Origin: JAOUEA01 sp963821925
GTDB lineage: Bacteria > Actinomycetota > UBA4738 > HRBIN12
Reading direction: 5' to 3'
Assembly (NCBI GenBank): GCA_963821925.1
Contig: CAWGFO010000002.1
Location: forward strand, 496,001 to 560,000
DNA: 64,000 nt
Below the pieces are notes generated by a model. It ran no database searches, had not been told where the DNA came from, and was given only the letters and a program-made list of their open reading frames with translations. The position numbers and the translations under genes were made by a program. Of the stretch, positions 50,868 to 60,226 are shown piece after piece (within the stretch, counting starts at the first letter, position 1; every line of letters begins with the position of its first letter).

Positions 50868-51704
50868 TCAGGCGCCGGATGACTCCGGGTCGGCCGTGAG
50901 CCGGCGCCCGGCCGTCTGCAGGATCGACTCGAGGGTGTCCGGGTGCTCGGGGTCGTACAGGGCGCTCCCCACGGCGAGGGAGAGCTGGCGCGGGGTCTCG
51001 CGCTGCGCGTCGTGCACGGCGATCGCCTCGACGAGCCGGGAGAGCACGAGGGTCTCGGCGCCCGCCGCATCGCCGGTGAGCAGCACGCAGAACGTGTCGG
51101 CGGAGATCCGTGCGGGGACGTCCGCATCGCGCACGGCCTCCAGGAGCACGTCGGCGGCGTCGCGGGCCATGCCCTCGGCCTCGTCGAGGGCACCGGTCGT
51201 GAGCGCGGCCACCACGCCCTCGAGCCGCACGAAGAGGAACACGACCGGCGCCTTCGCGCGGTCGGCCATCTTCAGGTGGTGCTCGGCGATCGGCGCGAAA
51301 CCCCGGAGGTTCAGCAGGCCGGTGACGGGATCGGTGGTCGCCAACTCGCGGTGCAACCGGCGGCGGGCGACCGCGTAGCTGACCGCCCGCGGCAGGAGCC
51401 CGTCGGGGATCGAGCCCACCACCAGGTGATCGTCCGCGCCCGCATGGAGCGCGATCGACCCCTCGGCCGCGTGGTCGGCATCGGTCACGACCAGGACGGC
51501 CGCGTCGGGTGCGGCGACGCGGAGCCGACCGAGCAGCTCGAGCGGGGGCGTGGCGTCGAGCGCGATCACCACGGCGTCGATGCCCGCCGGGACCTCGCCG
51601 AGCGCGTCGGCGCGCTCAACCTGGAACCCTTCCTCGCCCGCCAACTCGTCGCCCAGGGGGCCCTCGAGCCCCACGAGCAGCACCGTTACCTCGTCTCGCA
51701 GCAT
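50868..51704 (-). CDS. Receiver-like plus degenerate GGDEF protein
   Basis: The 278-residue product has an N-terminal receiver-like domain (DEVTVLLVGLEGPLGDELAG; Asp in VVIALDATPP) and a GGDEF-type domain starting TDPVTGLLNLRGF. The active-site loop reads RISADTFCVLL in place of GGDEF, so diguanylate cyclase activity is probably lost. It may bind a ligand or partner. A long upstream leader contains CATAAT and a GGGAGG SD 7 nt before the ATG. It is divergent from the LCP gene. Confidence 0.7.
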   Translation of the reverse strand: MLRDEVTVLLVGLEGPLGDELAGEEGFQVERADALGEVPAGIDAVVIALDATPPLELLGRLRVAAPDAAVLVVTDADHAAEGSIALHAGADDHLVVGSIPDGLLPRAVSYAVARRRLHRELATTDPVTGLLNLRGFAPIAEHHLKMADRAKAPVVFLFVRLEGVVAALTTGALDEAEGMARDAADVLLEAVRDADVPARISADTFCVLLTGDAAGAETLVLSRLVEAIAVHDAQRETPRQLSLAVGSALYDPEHPDTLESILQTAGRRLTADPESSGA

Positions 51705-51836
51705 CTGTCCTCCCGGTCGGTGGCGGGATTATGCCACCCGGACGGCGCGGGTTGCCGTGGCGGGCATCCTCCCGGCATCTCTGAGCCGCCACAGGAACGC
51801 CACGCCGCGAGGGGACCTCGCCTCCAGGCCCGCCGG

Positions 51837-51842
51837 TAGGCT
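51837..51842 (+). promoter_or_regulatory. -10 hexamer TAGGCT of the LCP gene (leaderless type)
   Basis: It ends 8 nt before the ATG at 51851. Confidence 0.5.
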
Positions 51843-51850
51843 GTCATGCG

Positions 51851-53320
51851 ATGTCGGAACCAGAGTCCTCTCTCCCGCACGCCCACGGCGCTACCACCCG
51901 GTGGTTCGTCGCGGTGTCGGCCCTCCTCTCGATCGTGATCGCGGCCGGGAGCGCGTACGCCTTCACCCAGTACCAGGCGGCGAAGACCGAGGGCCAGTGC
52001 GACTGGGCGGGGTGCAAGCCAGGGGAGACCGCCAACGCCCAACCCACCGGCGCCGGCGCCCCCGTCGGCCCGTGCGCCGACGACGTCTGCAACTACCTGC
52101 TGTTGGGGAGCGACTCCCGCAAGGGCCTGACGCAGTCCGAGATCGACCAGTTCGGCAGCGACACGACGATCGGCGGCGAGAACCGGGCCGACACGATCAT
52201 GCTGGTCCACACCGACCCGAACCTGCAGAAGGCGATCATCGTCTCCTTCCCCCGCGACCTCTGGGTGAACATCCCGGGCCACGGCTACGACAAGATCAAC
52301 GCCGCGTTCGAGGGCGGGATCGAGGGCGGCGGGCCGCTCCTCGTGGCCAAGACGATCCACGCGCTCACCGGGCTGAAGGTCAACCACTACCTCTACGTCG
52401 ACCTCGCCGGCTTCCAGGGCGTCGTGAAGACGCTCGGGGGCGTGGACATGTGCATCTCGGGTGAGAACGTGAACACGCCCGGCTATGTCGAGGGTGAGTC
52501 GGGTTCCGTCTACTACCCCGAGCCCGGCTACATCGCCGACCCCTACACCGGGCTGCACATCAAGCCCGGCTGCCAGACCCTCCCGCCAGATCAGGCGTTG
52601 GCGTACGTCCGTGCCCGCCACCTGAAGTGCGACGCGGCGGCGCCCGACTTCTACCGGATCGGTCGTCAGCAGCAGTTCATGCGCGCGCTGATCACGAAGA
52701 TGCTGCAGCCCGACGAGCTGCTGCAGCTCCCCGGGCGGATCCGCCCGATCCTCTCGAACATGAAGCGCGACCCCGACCTGAATCCGGCCGACCTCGCGTA
52801 CCTCGTCGGGCAGTTGCGCGGGATCAGCACGGGGGCGGCCGAGTTCCGTGCGGTGCCGGGCTACGGCGCCTACGAGGGCGGTCTCGCCGTCATCAAGATG
52901 GACCAGTCGGCGAACCAGATCTTCCGTGCGATCCGCCAGGGCGAGCCCCTCGGTGACGCCGGCACGGTGCTCGTGAACACGCCCCCGTCCGAGGCGAACA
53001 TCGTGGTGCCCGTCGTCGACCACGCGTCGGGCGGCACGGCGAACGGCGTCGAGCAGATCCTCGCCGACGCCGGGTTCGACGTGGCGCCCGGCATCGTGAC
53101 CTACGGGACGTACGGTGCCACCGTGAGCGGCAGCGTGATCGCGTACGCGCCCGGCCATCAGGTCGAGGCCGAGGTCGTGAAGAAGTACTTCCCGACCCTC
53201 GAGCTCAAGGAGGTCAAGGGCCTGCCCGACCACGTGGCCGTCTTCGTCACCTCGGCCTACGAGCCGGCGCCGATCGGCGGCGGCGCAGCCCCCTCCGACT
53301 GCGTGCCCACGAACGCCTGA
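51851..53320 (+). CDS. LytR-CpsA-Psr (LCP) cell-wall glycan ligase
   Basis: The 489-residue protein has a TM helix (about 18-38), an LCP domain with LLLGSDSRKG, NRADTIMLVHTDP, IIVSFPRDLWVNIPG, DKINAAFEGG and ALAYVRARH (the conserved Asp and Arg bind the polyprenyl-pyrophosphate substrate and Mg2+), and a C-terminal LytR_C domain (EANIVVPVVDHASGGTANGVEQ). LCP proteins attach wall glycans to peptidoglycan. It is followed with 1 nt spacing by rmlA, indicating a polymer containing dTDP-sugars. Confidence 0.9.
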   Translation: MSEPESSLPHAHGATTRWFVAVSALLSIVIAAGSAYAFTQYQAAKTEGQCDWAGCKPGETANAQPTGAGAPVGPCADDVCNYLLLGSDSRKGLTQSEIDQFGSDTTIGGENRADTIMLVHTDPNLQKAIIVSFPRDLWVNIPGHGYDKINAAFEGGIEGGGPLLVAKTIHALTGLKVNHYLYVDLAGFQGVVKTLGGVDMCISGENVNTPGYVEGESGSVYYPEPGYIADPYTGLHIKPGCQTLPPDQALAYVRARHLKCDAAAPDFYRIGRQQQFMRALITKMLQPDELLQLPGRIRPILSNMKRDPDLNPADLAYLVGQLRGISTGAAEFRAVPGYGAYEGGLAVIKMDQSANQIFRAIRQGEPLGDAGTVLVNTPPSEANIVVPVVDHASGGTANGVEQILADAGFDVAPGIVTYGTYGATVSGSVIAYAPGHQVEAEVVKKYFPTLELKEVKGLPDHVAVFVTSAYEPAPIGGGAAPSDCVPTNA

Positions 53321-53321
53321 C

Positions 53322-54380
53322 ATGCGCGCGCTGGTCCTGGCCGGGGGAGAGGGATCGCGGCTCCGGCCGATCACGCACACCAGCGCGAAGCAGCTGATCC
53401 CGATCGCGGGGACGCCGATCCTGTTCCACGCGCTCGAGGCGATCGCGGCCGCCGGGATCCGCGAGGTCGGCATCGTGGTGGGGAGCACCGGCGACGAGGT
53501 GCGTGCCGCCGTGGGCGACGGGCGCCGGTGGAGCCTGGAGGTGACCTATCTCGAACAGGAGGCGCCGCTCGGACTCGCGCACGCCGTGATGACGGCGGCC
53601 GACTTCGTGCGCGGCGAGCCGTTCCTGATGTACCTCGGGGACAACGTCCTCCTCGAGGGCGTGACGCGGTTCGTGGCGGAGTTCGACCGCGCTCGACCCG
53701 ATGCGCAGATCCTGCTCACGCGGGTCGCCGAGCCCGAGCACTTCGGCGTGGCGGTCCTCGAGGGCGACCGGGTCGTGCGCCTCGTCGAGAAGCCGAAGGA
53801 GTTCGTCTCGGACATCGCGCTCGTCGGCGTGTACCTGTTCGACGACTCGATCCTCGAGGCGTGCGCGACGCTCACGCCGTCGTGGCGCGGCGAGTACGAG
53901 ATCACGGAAGCGATCCAGTGGTTGATCGACAACGGCAGGACCGTGCGCGCCGAGATGGTGGGCGGCTACTGGAAGGACACCGGCCGGCCCGAGGATCTGC
54001 TCGAGGCGAACCGGATGATGCTCGCGACGCTCCAGCCCTCGATCCGCGGCGAGGTGGACGACGCCACCACCGTGGAGGGCGTCGTGGTGGTGGCGAGCGG
54101 CGCGCGCGTCACGGGCAGCACCCTCCGCGGTCCGCTCGTGATCGGTCCCGGCACGACCGTGACCTCGTCGACGATCGGCCCGGACGTCTCGGTCGAGGAG
54201 GACTGCGTGATCGCCGGCAGCTCGATCCGGGACTCGATCGTGATGGAGCGATGCCGGATCGAGGGCGTGCAAGGGCTCACCGGGTCGATCCTCGGTCGCG
54301 ACGTCGTCGTGGGACACTCGGGCGCCCGGGGCGAGCGGCGACTGACGGTCGGCGACCAGAGCCGCGTCGACCTGGACTGA
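53322..54380 (+). CDS. rmlA: Glucose-1-phosphate thymidylyltransferase, long form with left-handed beta-helix tail
   Basis: The 352-residue protein has the nucleotidyltransferase start LVLAGGEGSRLRPITHTSAKQL, FLMYLGDNVLLEG, EKPKEFVSDIALVGVY and GYWKDTGRPEDLLEAN, then hexapeptide repeats (GTTVTSSTIGPDVSVEEDC). It makes dTDP-glucose from dTTP and glucose-1-phosphate for rhamnose. The tail is longer than in classical RmlA and resembles the Graesiella/archaeal-type long forms, but the core is complete. It begins 1 nt after the LCP stop. Confidence 0.88.
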   Translation: MRALVLAGGEGSRLRPITHTSAKQLIPIAGTPILFHALEAIAAAGIREVGIVVGSTGDEVRAAVGDGRRWSLEVTYLEQEAPLGLAHAVMTAADFVRGEPFLMYLGDNVLLEGVTRFVAEFDRARPDAQILLTRVAEPEHFGVAVLEGDRVVRLVEKPKEFVSDIALVGVYLFDDSILEACATLTPSWRGEYEITEAIQWLIDNGRTVRAEMVGGYWKDTGRPEDLLEANRMMLATLQPSIRGEVDDATTVEGVVVVASGARVTGSTLRGPLVIGPGTTVTSSTIGPDVSVEEDCVIAGSSIRDSIVMERCRIEGVQGLTGSILGRDVVVGHSGARGERRLTVGDQSRVDLD

Positions 54381-54448
54381 GCCCGGAGCCCCGAACCGCA
54401 TACGGCGGACCCCGGCCCACGGTGGACGCCCGAGGAGCGCCTCTCGGG

Positions 54449-54454
54449 TAGGGT
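54449..54454 (+). promoter_or_regulatory. -10 hexamer TAGGGT of the GT4 gene (leaderless type)
   Basis: It ends 6 nt before the ATG at 54461. Confidence 0.5.
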
Positions 54455-54460
54455 CGCGCC

Positions 54461-55615
54461 ATGCGAGCCGTCATCGACGCGCGCCCCGCGCTCGACCCGC
54501 GCCGGACGGGCGTCGGCGTGTACACGCAGCAGCTGATCCGCCACCTACCGCACGAGGACCCCCACGGCGAGTACGTGGCCTGGTACCTGCATGCCAAGGG
54601 CCTGTTCCGTCCGAAGTCGTTCTTCACCGGCGTGGCCGCGCCGAACCTCACGGAGAAGGCCGCGCGGTTCCCGGCGCGCGTGTTCGGGCCGATGTCGTCG
54701 CGGATCGGGGTTCCCCGGATCGAGTGGTCGGTTTCGTTCGACGTGCTGCTCGCCACGAACTTCCTGCCGCCGGCCACGCACCGGCCCGGCGTCGTGATGG
54801 TCGTGCACGACCTCGCCTACGAGCACCTGCCCGAGACCGCCCCGCACATGAACGACCGGTGGCGTCGCGCCTTCGACCGATGGCTCGGCAAGGCCGCCGG
54901 CGTGATCGTCCCGTCGTCGTCGACGAAGCAGGACCTGATCGACCGGCACGAGGTCGACCCCGACCGGGTCTGGGTCACCCCGCTCGGCGTGGACGCCGCC
55001 GGGTTCGCGCCGGCCGCCGACGACGTGGTCGCGGCGACGCGGCGCAAGTTCGGCGTCGACGGCCCGTACGCGCTCTTCGTCGGCGGGATCGAGCCGCGGA
55101 AGAACCTCGACACCCTGATCCGGGCCTTCGCGATGCTCGAGCCCGGGACACGGCTGGTGATCGCCGGCGGCCCGGTTCGCTGGGACCCGAAGGCGAGCGA
55201 TCGCCTCGACGCGACGATCGCCGCGCTCCCGCCGGCCGCGCGGGCCCGGATCATCCGGACCGGGTACGTCAGCGACAAAGACAAGGTCGCGCTCCTCACC
55301 GGCGCGACCCTCCTCGCGTATCCGTCCCTCTACGAGGGGTTCGGGTTCCCGGTGCTCGAGGCGTTCGCGGCGGGGATCCCCGTGCTCACCTCGAACGTCT
55401 CGTCGCTGCCCGAGGTGGCCGGCGAGGCCGCGCTCACGGTCGACCCGACGGAGCCGAAGACGATCGCCGACGGCCTCGAGCAGCTCTTCGGCGACGACGA
55501 CCTGCGGGCGATGCTGGCCGCCAAGGGCGTCACGCGGGCGGCGAAGTTCACGTGGGAGGCCACCGCGCGCGCGACCGCGAACGCGCTCCACCGGGCGCAC
55601 GAACTGGCCGGGTAG
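54461..55615 (+). CDS. Family 4 glycosyltransferase
   Basis: The 384-residue protein starts AVIDARPALDPRRTGVGVYT, has a central VGGIEPRKNLDTLIRAFAML and the catalytic EX7E signature in YEGFGFPVLEAFAAGIPVL. These mark the GT-B fold retaining family. The donor might be GDP-mannose or dTDP-rhamnose given the adjacent rml genes; nothing fixes it. It resembles the GT4 at 15922 across the C-terminal domain. A TAG stop inside TAGACT also offers a -10 hexamer for rmlB. Confidence 0.87.
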   Translation: MRAVIDARPALDPRRTGVGVYTQQLIRHLPHEDPHGEYVAWYLHAKGLFRPKSFFTGVAAPNLTEKAARFPARVFGPMSSRIGVPRIEWSVSFDVLLATNFLPPATHRPGVVMVVHDLAYEHLPETAPHMNDRWRRAFDRWLGKAAGVIVPSSSTKQDLIDRHEVDPDRVWVTPLGVDAAGFAPAADDVVAATRRKFGVDGPYALFVGGIEPRKNLDTLIRAFAMLEPGTRLVIAGGPVRWDPKASDRLDATIAALPPAARARIIRTGYVSDKDKVALLTGATLLAYPSLYEGFGFPVLEAFAAGIPVLTSNVSSLPEVAGEAALTVDPTEPKTIADGLEQLFGDDDLRAMLAAKGVTRAAKFTWEATARATANALHRAHELAG

Positions 55616-55652
55616 ACTGCGGCCGTCCCCGGCACCCGCGCGAGGTTCCGTC

Positions 55653-56631
55653 ATGGCCACCCACACGCACGTGCTCGTCACCGGCGGGGCCGGCTTCATC
55701 GGCTCCCACCTCGTGGACGGGCTGCTCGCCGACCCCGGCACGCGCGTGACCGTGCTCGACAAGCTCACGTACGCGGGCTCGCGTGCGAACCTCGCCGAGC
55801 ACGAGGGCGACGACCGCTTCCGATTCGTGCAGGGCGACGTCGTCGACGCGAGCGTGGTCGAGCCGCTGGTGGCCGCGGCCGACCGCGTCGTGCACGCCGC
55901 CGCCGAGACCCATGTCGATCGCTCGATCACCGGGCCCGCCGAGTTCGTGATGACGAACGTGGTGGGGACCCAGGTCGTGCTCGATGCCTGCCGCGCGCAC
56001 GGGCGGCCGATGCTGCACGTCTCGACCGACGAGGTCTACGGCCAGAACGAGCCCGACGGACGCTTCGACGAGGACGACCCGATCCGGCCGCGCAGCCCGT
56101 ACGCCGCCAGCAAGGCCGGCGCCGAGCTGCTGCGCCCGCGCGTACGGGATCACGTACGGCCTGCCGGTCTGGATCGTCCGAGGGACGAACGCCTACGGCC
56201 CGCGCCAGAACCCCGAGAAGGCGATCCCGGTCTTCACGACGGCCGCGCTCGACGGCCGGCCGATCCCCGTCTATGCGGAGGGCCGGCAGTCGCGGGAGTG
56301 GCTCTTCGTGACCGACTGGGCCGCCGCGTGCATCGCCGCGCTCCGGCACGGGGAGCCCGGCGACATCTTCAACATCGGCGACGGGCATGAGCTCACGAAC
56401 CTCGAGCTGGCGCGGGCGATCTGCCGGCTCGTGGGCGCGGACGAGTCGCTCGTGACCTTCGTCGAAGACCGCCCAGGCCACGACCTGCGGTACGGGGTGT
56501 CGAGCGACCGGCTGCGCGACCTCGGATGGGCGCCGGAGGTGCCGTTCGACGAGGGGCTCGGGCGCACCGTCGAGTGGTACCGGGGCCATCGCGACTGGGT
56601 CGAGGCGATGCGGTCGGGGGCCGCCCGGTGA
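55653..56631 (+). pseudogene. rfbB: dTDP-glucose 4,6-dehydratase (one +1 frame break)
   Basis: The 325-residue protein has the NAD motif VTGGAGFIGSHLVDGL, HAAAETHVDRSI, STDEVYG (catalytic Asp/Glu region) and SPYAASKAGAELL with the Tyr-x3-Lys pair. Its second half continues out of frame as RAYGITYGLPVWIVRGTN and GHDLRYGVSSDRLRDLGW. The extra base lies at about 56128-56133 (GAGCTGCTGCGCCC). The span is 326 codons plus one base. It converts dTDP-glucose to the 4-keto-6-deoxy sugar for dTDP-rhamnose. Its stop overlaps the rmlD GTG start. All catalytic residues survive. Confidence 0.85.
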
Positions 56632-57476
56632 GGATCGTCGTCACGGGGGCCGGCGGCGGCCTCGGCAAGGCGTTCGTCGCGCGGATCCCCGACCACCACG
56701 AGGTGTTCGCGTTCGACCACGCCGCGCTCGACATCGGGGATCACGACGCGGTGCGACAGCTGATCGAGCCGCTCGCACCCGATGCGATCGTGAACTGCGC
56801 GGCGTTCACGCGAGTGGATGCGAACGAGACCGACCCGGCGCGCGCGGCCCGGGACAACGCGCTGGGACCGCAGCACCTCGCGCTCGCCGCGCGCGCCTGT
56901 GGCGCCGCCCTGCTGCACGTCTCGACCGACTACGTCTTCGACGGGGCGAAGGGCACGCCCTACGACGAGCTCGACGAGCCCGCGCCGATCTCGGTCTACG
57001 GGCGGGCGAAGCTCGCAGGGGAGCGGCACGTCGCGGCGCTCTGCCCCGATCATCTGATCGTGCGCGTTGGCTACGTCTACGGTGGTGGCGCCGACTACGT
57101 GACCCGTGCCGTCCGCACGCTCACCGGCGGCGGCGAGGCCGGCGGCCTGACCGACCGCATGGGTACGCCCACGTTCGTCGGGCACGTCGCCGAGCGGCTG
57201 CTCCCGCTCCTGCTGACCCGCCGATGGGGGACCTACCACCTCGCCTCGCCCGAGCCGGCCTCCTGGTTCGACGTGCTCACTCGCGTCAGAGCCCTGGCCG
57301 GGCTCCCCGGCGAGGTCCGCGCGCAGACCGCCGACGAGCTTGCGCTACCCGCGCCGAGGCCGACGTACTCGGCCCTCACGAGCGTGTACCTGCCGCACCT
57401 GCCGGGCGTGTCGCCGATGCCGGGGCTCGACGAAGGGCTCGCCGCCTTCGTTGCTACCCTTGGCGCACTCCCATGA
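56628..57476 (+). CDS. rfbD: dTDP-4-dehydrorhamnose reductase
   Basis: The 282-residue SDR enzyme opens with a shortened GTGAGGGLGKAFV dinucleotide motif and carries LLHVSTDYVFDGAKGTPYDE and SVYGRAKLAGER (Tyr-x3-Lys). It reduces the last keto group to yield dTDP-L-rhamnose with NADPH. The GTG start overlaps the rfbB stop, and its stop overlaps the next ATG. The epimerase rmlC, needed between RmlB and RmlD, is not in the window. The length is typical. Confidence 0.87.
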   Translation: MRIVVTGAGGGLGKAFVARIPDHHEVFAFDHAALDIGDHDAVRQLIEPLAPDAIVNCAAFTRVDANETDPARAARDNALGPQHLALAARACGAALLHVSTDYVFDGAKGTPYDELDEPAPISVYGRAKLAGERHVAALCPDHLIVRVGYVYGGGADYVTRAVRTLTGGGEAGGLTDRMGTPTFVGHVAERLLPLLLTRRWGTYHLASPEPASWFDVLTRVRALAGLPGEVRAQTADELALPAPRPTYSALTSVYLPHLPGVSPMPGLDEGLAAFVATLGALP

Positions 57477-58878
57477 GGTCAGCCCGCCCGCGCGTCCTCG
57501 CTCTGATCGCCGTGCTCGCCGCGTTCGCGCTGGTAGCGGTCGCCTGCACGAGGGACGACACCTCGGAGCAGCCGTCGTCGCCCACGCGTGCCGCGAGCCA
57601 GGCACCGCAGGTATCCGGGACGCCGACCGTGGTCACCCAGCCGCTGCCGGATGCCGTCGACGTCTCCACGATCGAGACGCGGACCCCGATCAAGCACGTG
57701 GTCTTCCTGATCATGGAGAACCGCAGCTTCGACAACATCTTCGGGCGGTTCCCCGGGGCGAACGGCGCCACCACCGGCATGGACCGGGGGGTCGAGCGCC
57801 CGCTCACGCAGGCGCCCGCTCCAGCGCGCCACCGACATCCCGCACTGCTACAACTGCAACGTCGCGTCGATCAACGGCGGCCTGATGGACGGGTTCAACC
57901 AGACCGCGAACGCCGACAAGTACGCGTACACGCAGTTCCACAAGGACCAGATCACCGCCTACTGGAACTGGGCGAAGCAGTACGCGATCTCGGACAACTT
58001 CTTCGCGTCGGCGACCGGGCCCTCGTTCCCGAACCACCTCTACACGATCGCGGCGCAGTCGGGCGGCGCGCTCGACAACCCGACCCAGCCGTTCTCCTCG
58101 CTCCGCGACCAGCAGGAGCAGGGGTTCGCGAAGTCGTGGGGCTGCGACATCGCCCAGCCGGGCGGCTACGTCGAGATCGTCGATCCCGAGGGCGACCTCG
58201 TGAAGGTCGACCCGTGCTTCGACTTCGCGACCGAGGGCGACCTGCTGCGCAAGAAGGACATCCCGTGGGCGTACTACTCGGCCACGAACACGCAGCTCGG
58301 CTACATCTGGTCGGCCTACTCGGCGATCGGTCGATACCGGAACAACGAGCAGATGTGGACCCGATACATGCGACCGGTCGACGACGTCGTGCGCGACATC
58401 AAGGCCGACCGGCTGCCGGCGGTCACGTGGATCACGCCGCGGTTCCAGCTCTCGCAGCACCCCGAGTACAACTTCTGCTACGGGCAGAACTGGACGATCC
58501 AGGTGATCGACGCGATCATGAAGAGCCCGATGTGGGAGGACACCGCGATCTTCCTCACGTGGGACGACTTCGGCGGGTTCTACGACCACGTGCCACCGGT
58601 GCGGCTCGACAAGTTCGGCCTCGGGATCCGCGTCCCGATGATCGACGATCAGCCCGTACGCGAAGCGGGGGTACATCGACGGCACCCTCGGTGAGTTCTC
58701 GAGCGTCCTGCGGTTCATCGAGAACAACTGGGGGCTCACGCAGCTCACGCGCCGCGACCGCATCGCGAACGACATGTCGTACAACTTCGACTTCACGCAG
58801 GCGCCCCGCGAGCCCACCCCGCAGCCCCTGCGGACCGACTGCAAGGGCCCGATCTGGGAAGCCCCGCCGCCCGAATGA
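57473..58878 (+). pseudogene. Phospholipase C / acid-phosphatase-type phosphoesterase lipoprotein, copy 1 (two frame breaks)
   Basis: The 467-residue protein after two one-base corrections has a lipobox (FALVAVACTRD), HVVFLIMENRSFDNIFGRFP, TGPSFPNHLYTIAAQSGG and WDDFGGFYDHVPP. This motif set marks the secreted phosphoesterase family that includes mycobacterial phospholipases C; His, Asp and Glu residues hold catalytic metals. Breaks lie near 57821 (after RPLTQAPA) and 58645 (before ISPYAKRGYIDGTLGEF). The span is 468 codons plus two bases. It may release phosphate or remodel lipids. Its ATG overlaps the rfbD stop. Confidence 0.82.
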
Positions 58879-60226
58879 CGCGCCGGGGCCCGCTCGTCGC
58901 CGCGAGCGTGGCGCTCCTGGCGGCGCTCGTCGCGGCCGCGTGCACGACGGCGCCGGCCGACGAGGGATCCGGATCCGTGCCGACGTCGGTCGCTCCGACG
59001 CCGGTCAGCTCGCCGTCGGACGCGCAGGTCGTCGACGCGTCCGCGTTCCCGACGCGCTGGCCGATCAAGCACGTGGTCTTCCTGATCAAGGAGAACCGCA
59101 CCTTCGACAACCTGTTCGGGCGCTTCCCCGGGGCGAACGGCGCGACCACCGGGATGGACCATGGCGTCGAGCGGCCGCTCACGCGAGGCACCGATCAAGC
59201 GACCCACGAGGACATCCCGCACTGCTACGAGTGCGCGCTCGCCGCGTGGAACGGCGGTGCGATGGACGGCTTCAATCAGACGGACGCCGCCGATCGGTGG
59301 GCGTACACGCAGCTGCACAAGGACCAGCTCCCGAACTACTGGTCGTGGGCGCGCACGAACGTGCTCGTTCGACAACGTGTTCGCGAGCGCGCAGGGGCCG
59401 TCGTTCCCGAACCACCTGTACACGATCGCCGCCCAGTCGGGCGGGGCGCACGACAACCCTCGGCGCAAGCCCGGCCTCGGGTCGCTCACCTTCGGCTGCG
59501 ACGCCCCGCCCGAGCAGCTCGTCGAGGTCGTGGACTCCGAAGGGGTCGCGAAGATGGTGCGGCCGTGCTTCGACTTCCTCACCGAGGGCGACCTGCTGAA
59601 CCGCGCCGGGCATCCCGTGGTCGTACTACGCGGCGCAGGAGGATCAGAAGGGCTACATCTGGTCGGCGTACAGCGCGATCCGCCGCTACCGCGAGCACCC
59701 GAAGGCCTGGCAGAAGCACATGTTCCCGGTCGACCGCGTGTTCGACGACATCCGCGGCGGGAAGCTGCCGCCCGTCACGTGGATCACACCGCGGTTCGAG
59801 CTGAGCGAGCATCCCGAGTACAACTTCTGCCACGGCGAGAACTGGTCGACCAAGGTGATCGACGCGATCATGCAGAGCCCGATGTGGAAGGACACCGCGA
59901 TCTTCCTGACGTGGGACGACTACGGCGGCTTCTACGACCACGTGCCGCCGCCACAGGTCGACGACTTCGGCTTCGGGATCCGGGTCCCGATGCTCCTGAT
60001 CTCGCCCTACGCCGTCGAAGGGAAGGTCTCGCACGAGCTCGGCGAGTTCTCGAGCGTGCTGCGCTTCATCGAGGACAACTGGCGCCTCACGAAGCTCACG
60101 CACCGCGACCGTGACGCGACCCCGATGCTGAGCGCGTTCGACTTCACGCAGGCGCCTCGCGATCCGCAGCCGCTGCCGCTCCGCGACGACTGCGAGGGGC
60201 CGATCTTCTTCGAACCGGAGCCGTGA
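58875..60226 (+). pseudogene. Phospholipase C / acid-phosphatase-type phosphoesterase lipoprotein, copy 2 (two frame breaks)
   Basis: The 449-residue protein after corrections is a tandem duplicate of the previous gene: HVVFLIKENRTFDNLFGRFP, QGPSFPNHLYTIAAQSGG and WDDYGGFYDHVPP. It has its own lipobox (LVAAACTTAP) and diverges mainly in the middle. Breaks lie near 59365 (before FDNVFASAQGPSF) and 59611 (before IPWSYYAAQEDQ). The span is 450 codons plus two bases. The ATG overlaps the stop of copy 1 (ATGA), and its own stop overlaps the acetyltransferase start. Confidence 0.82.
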
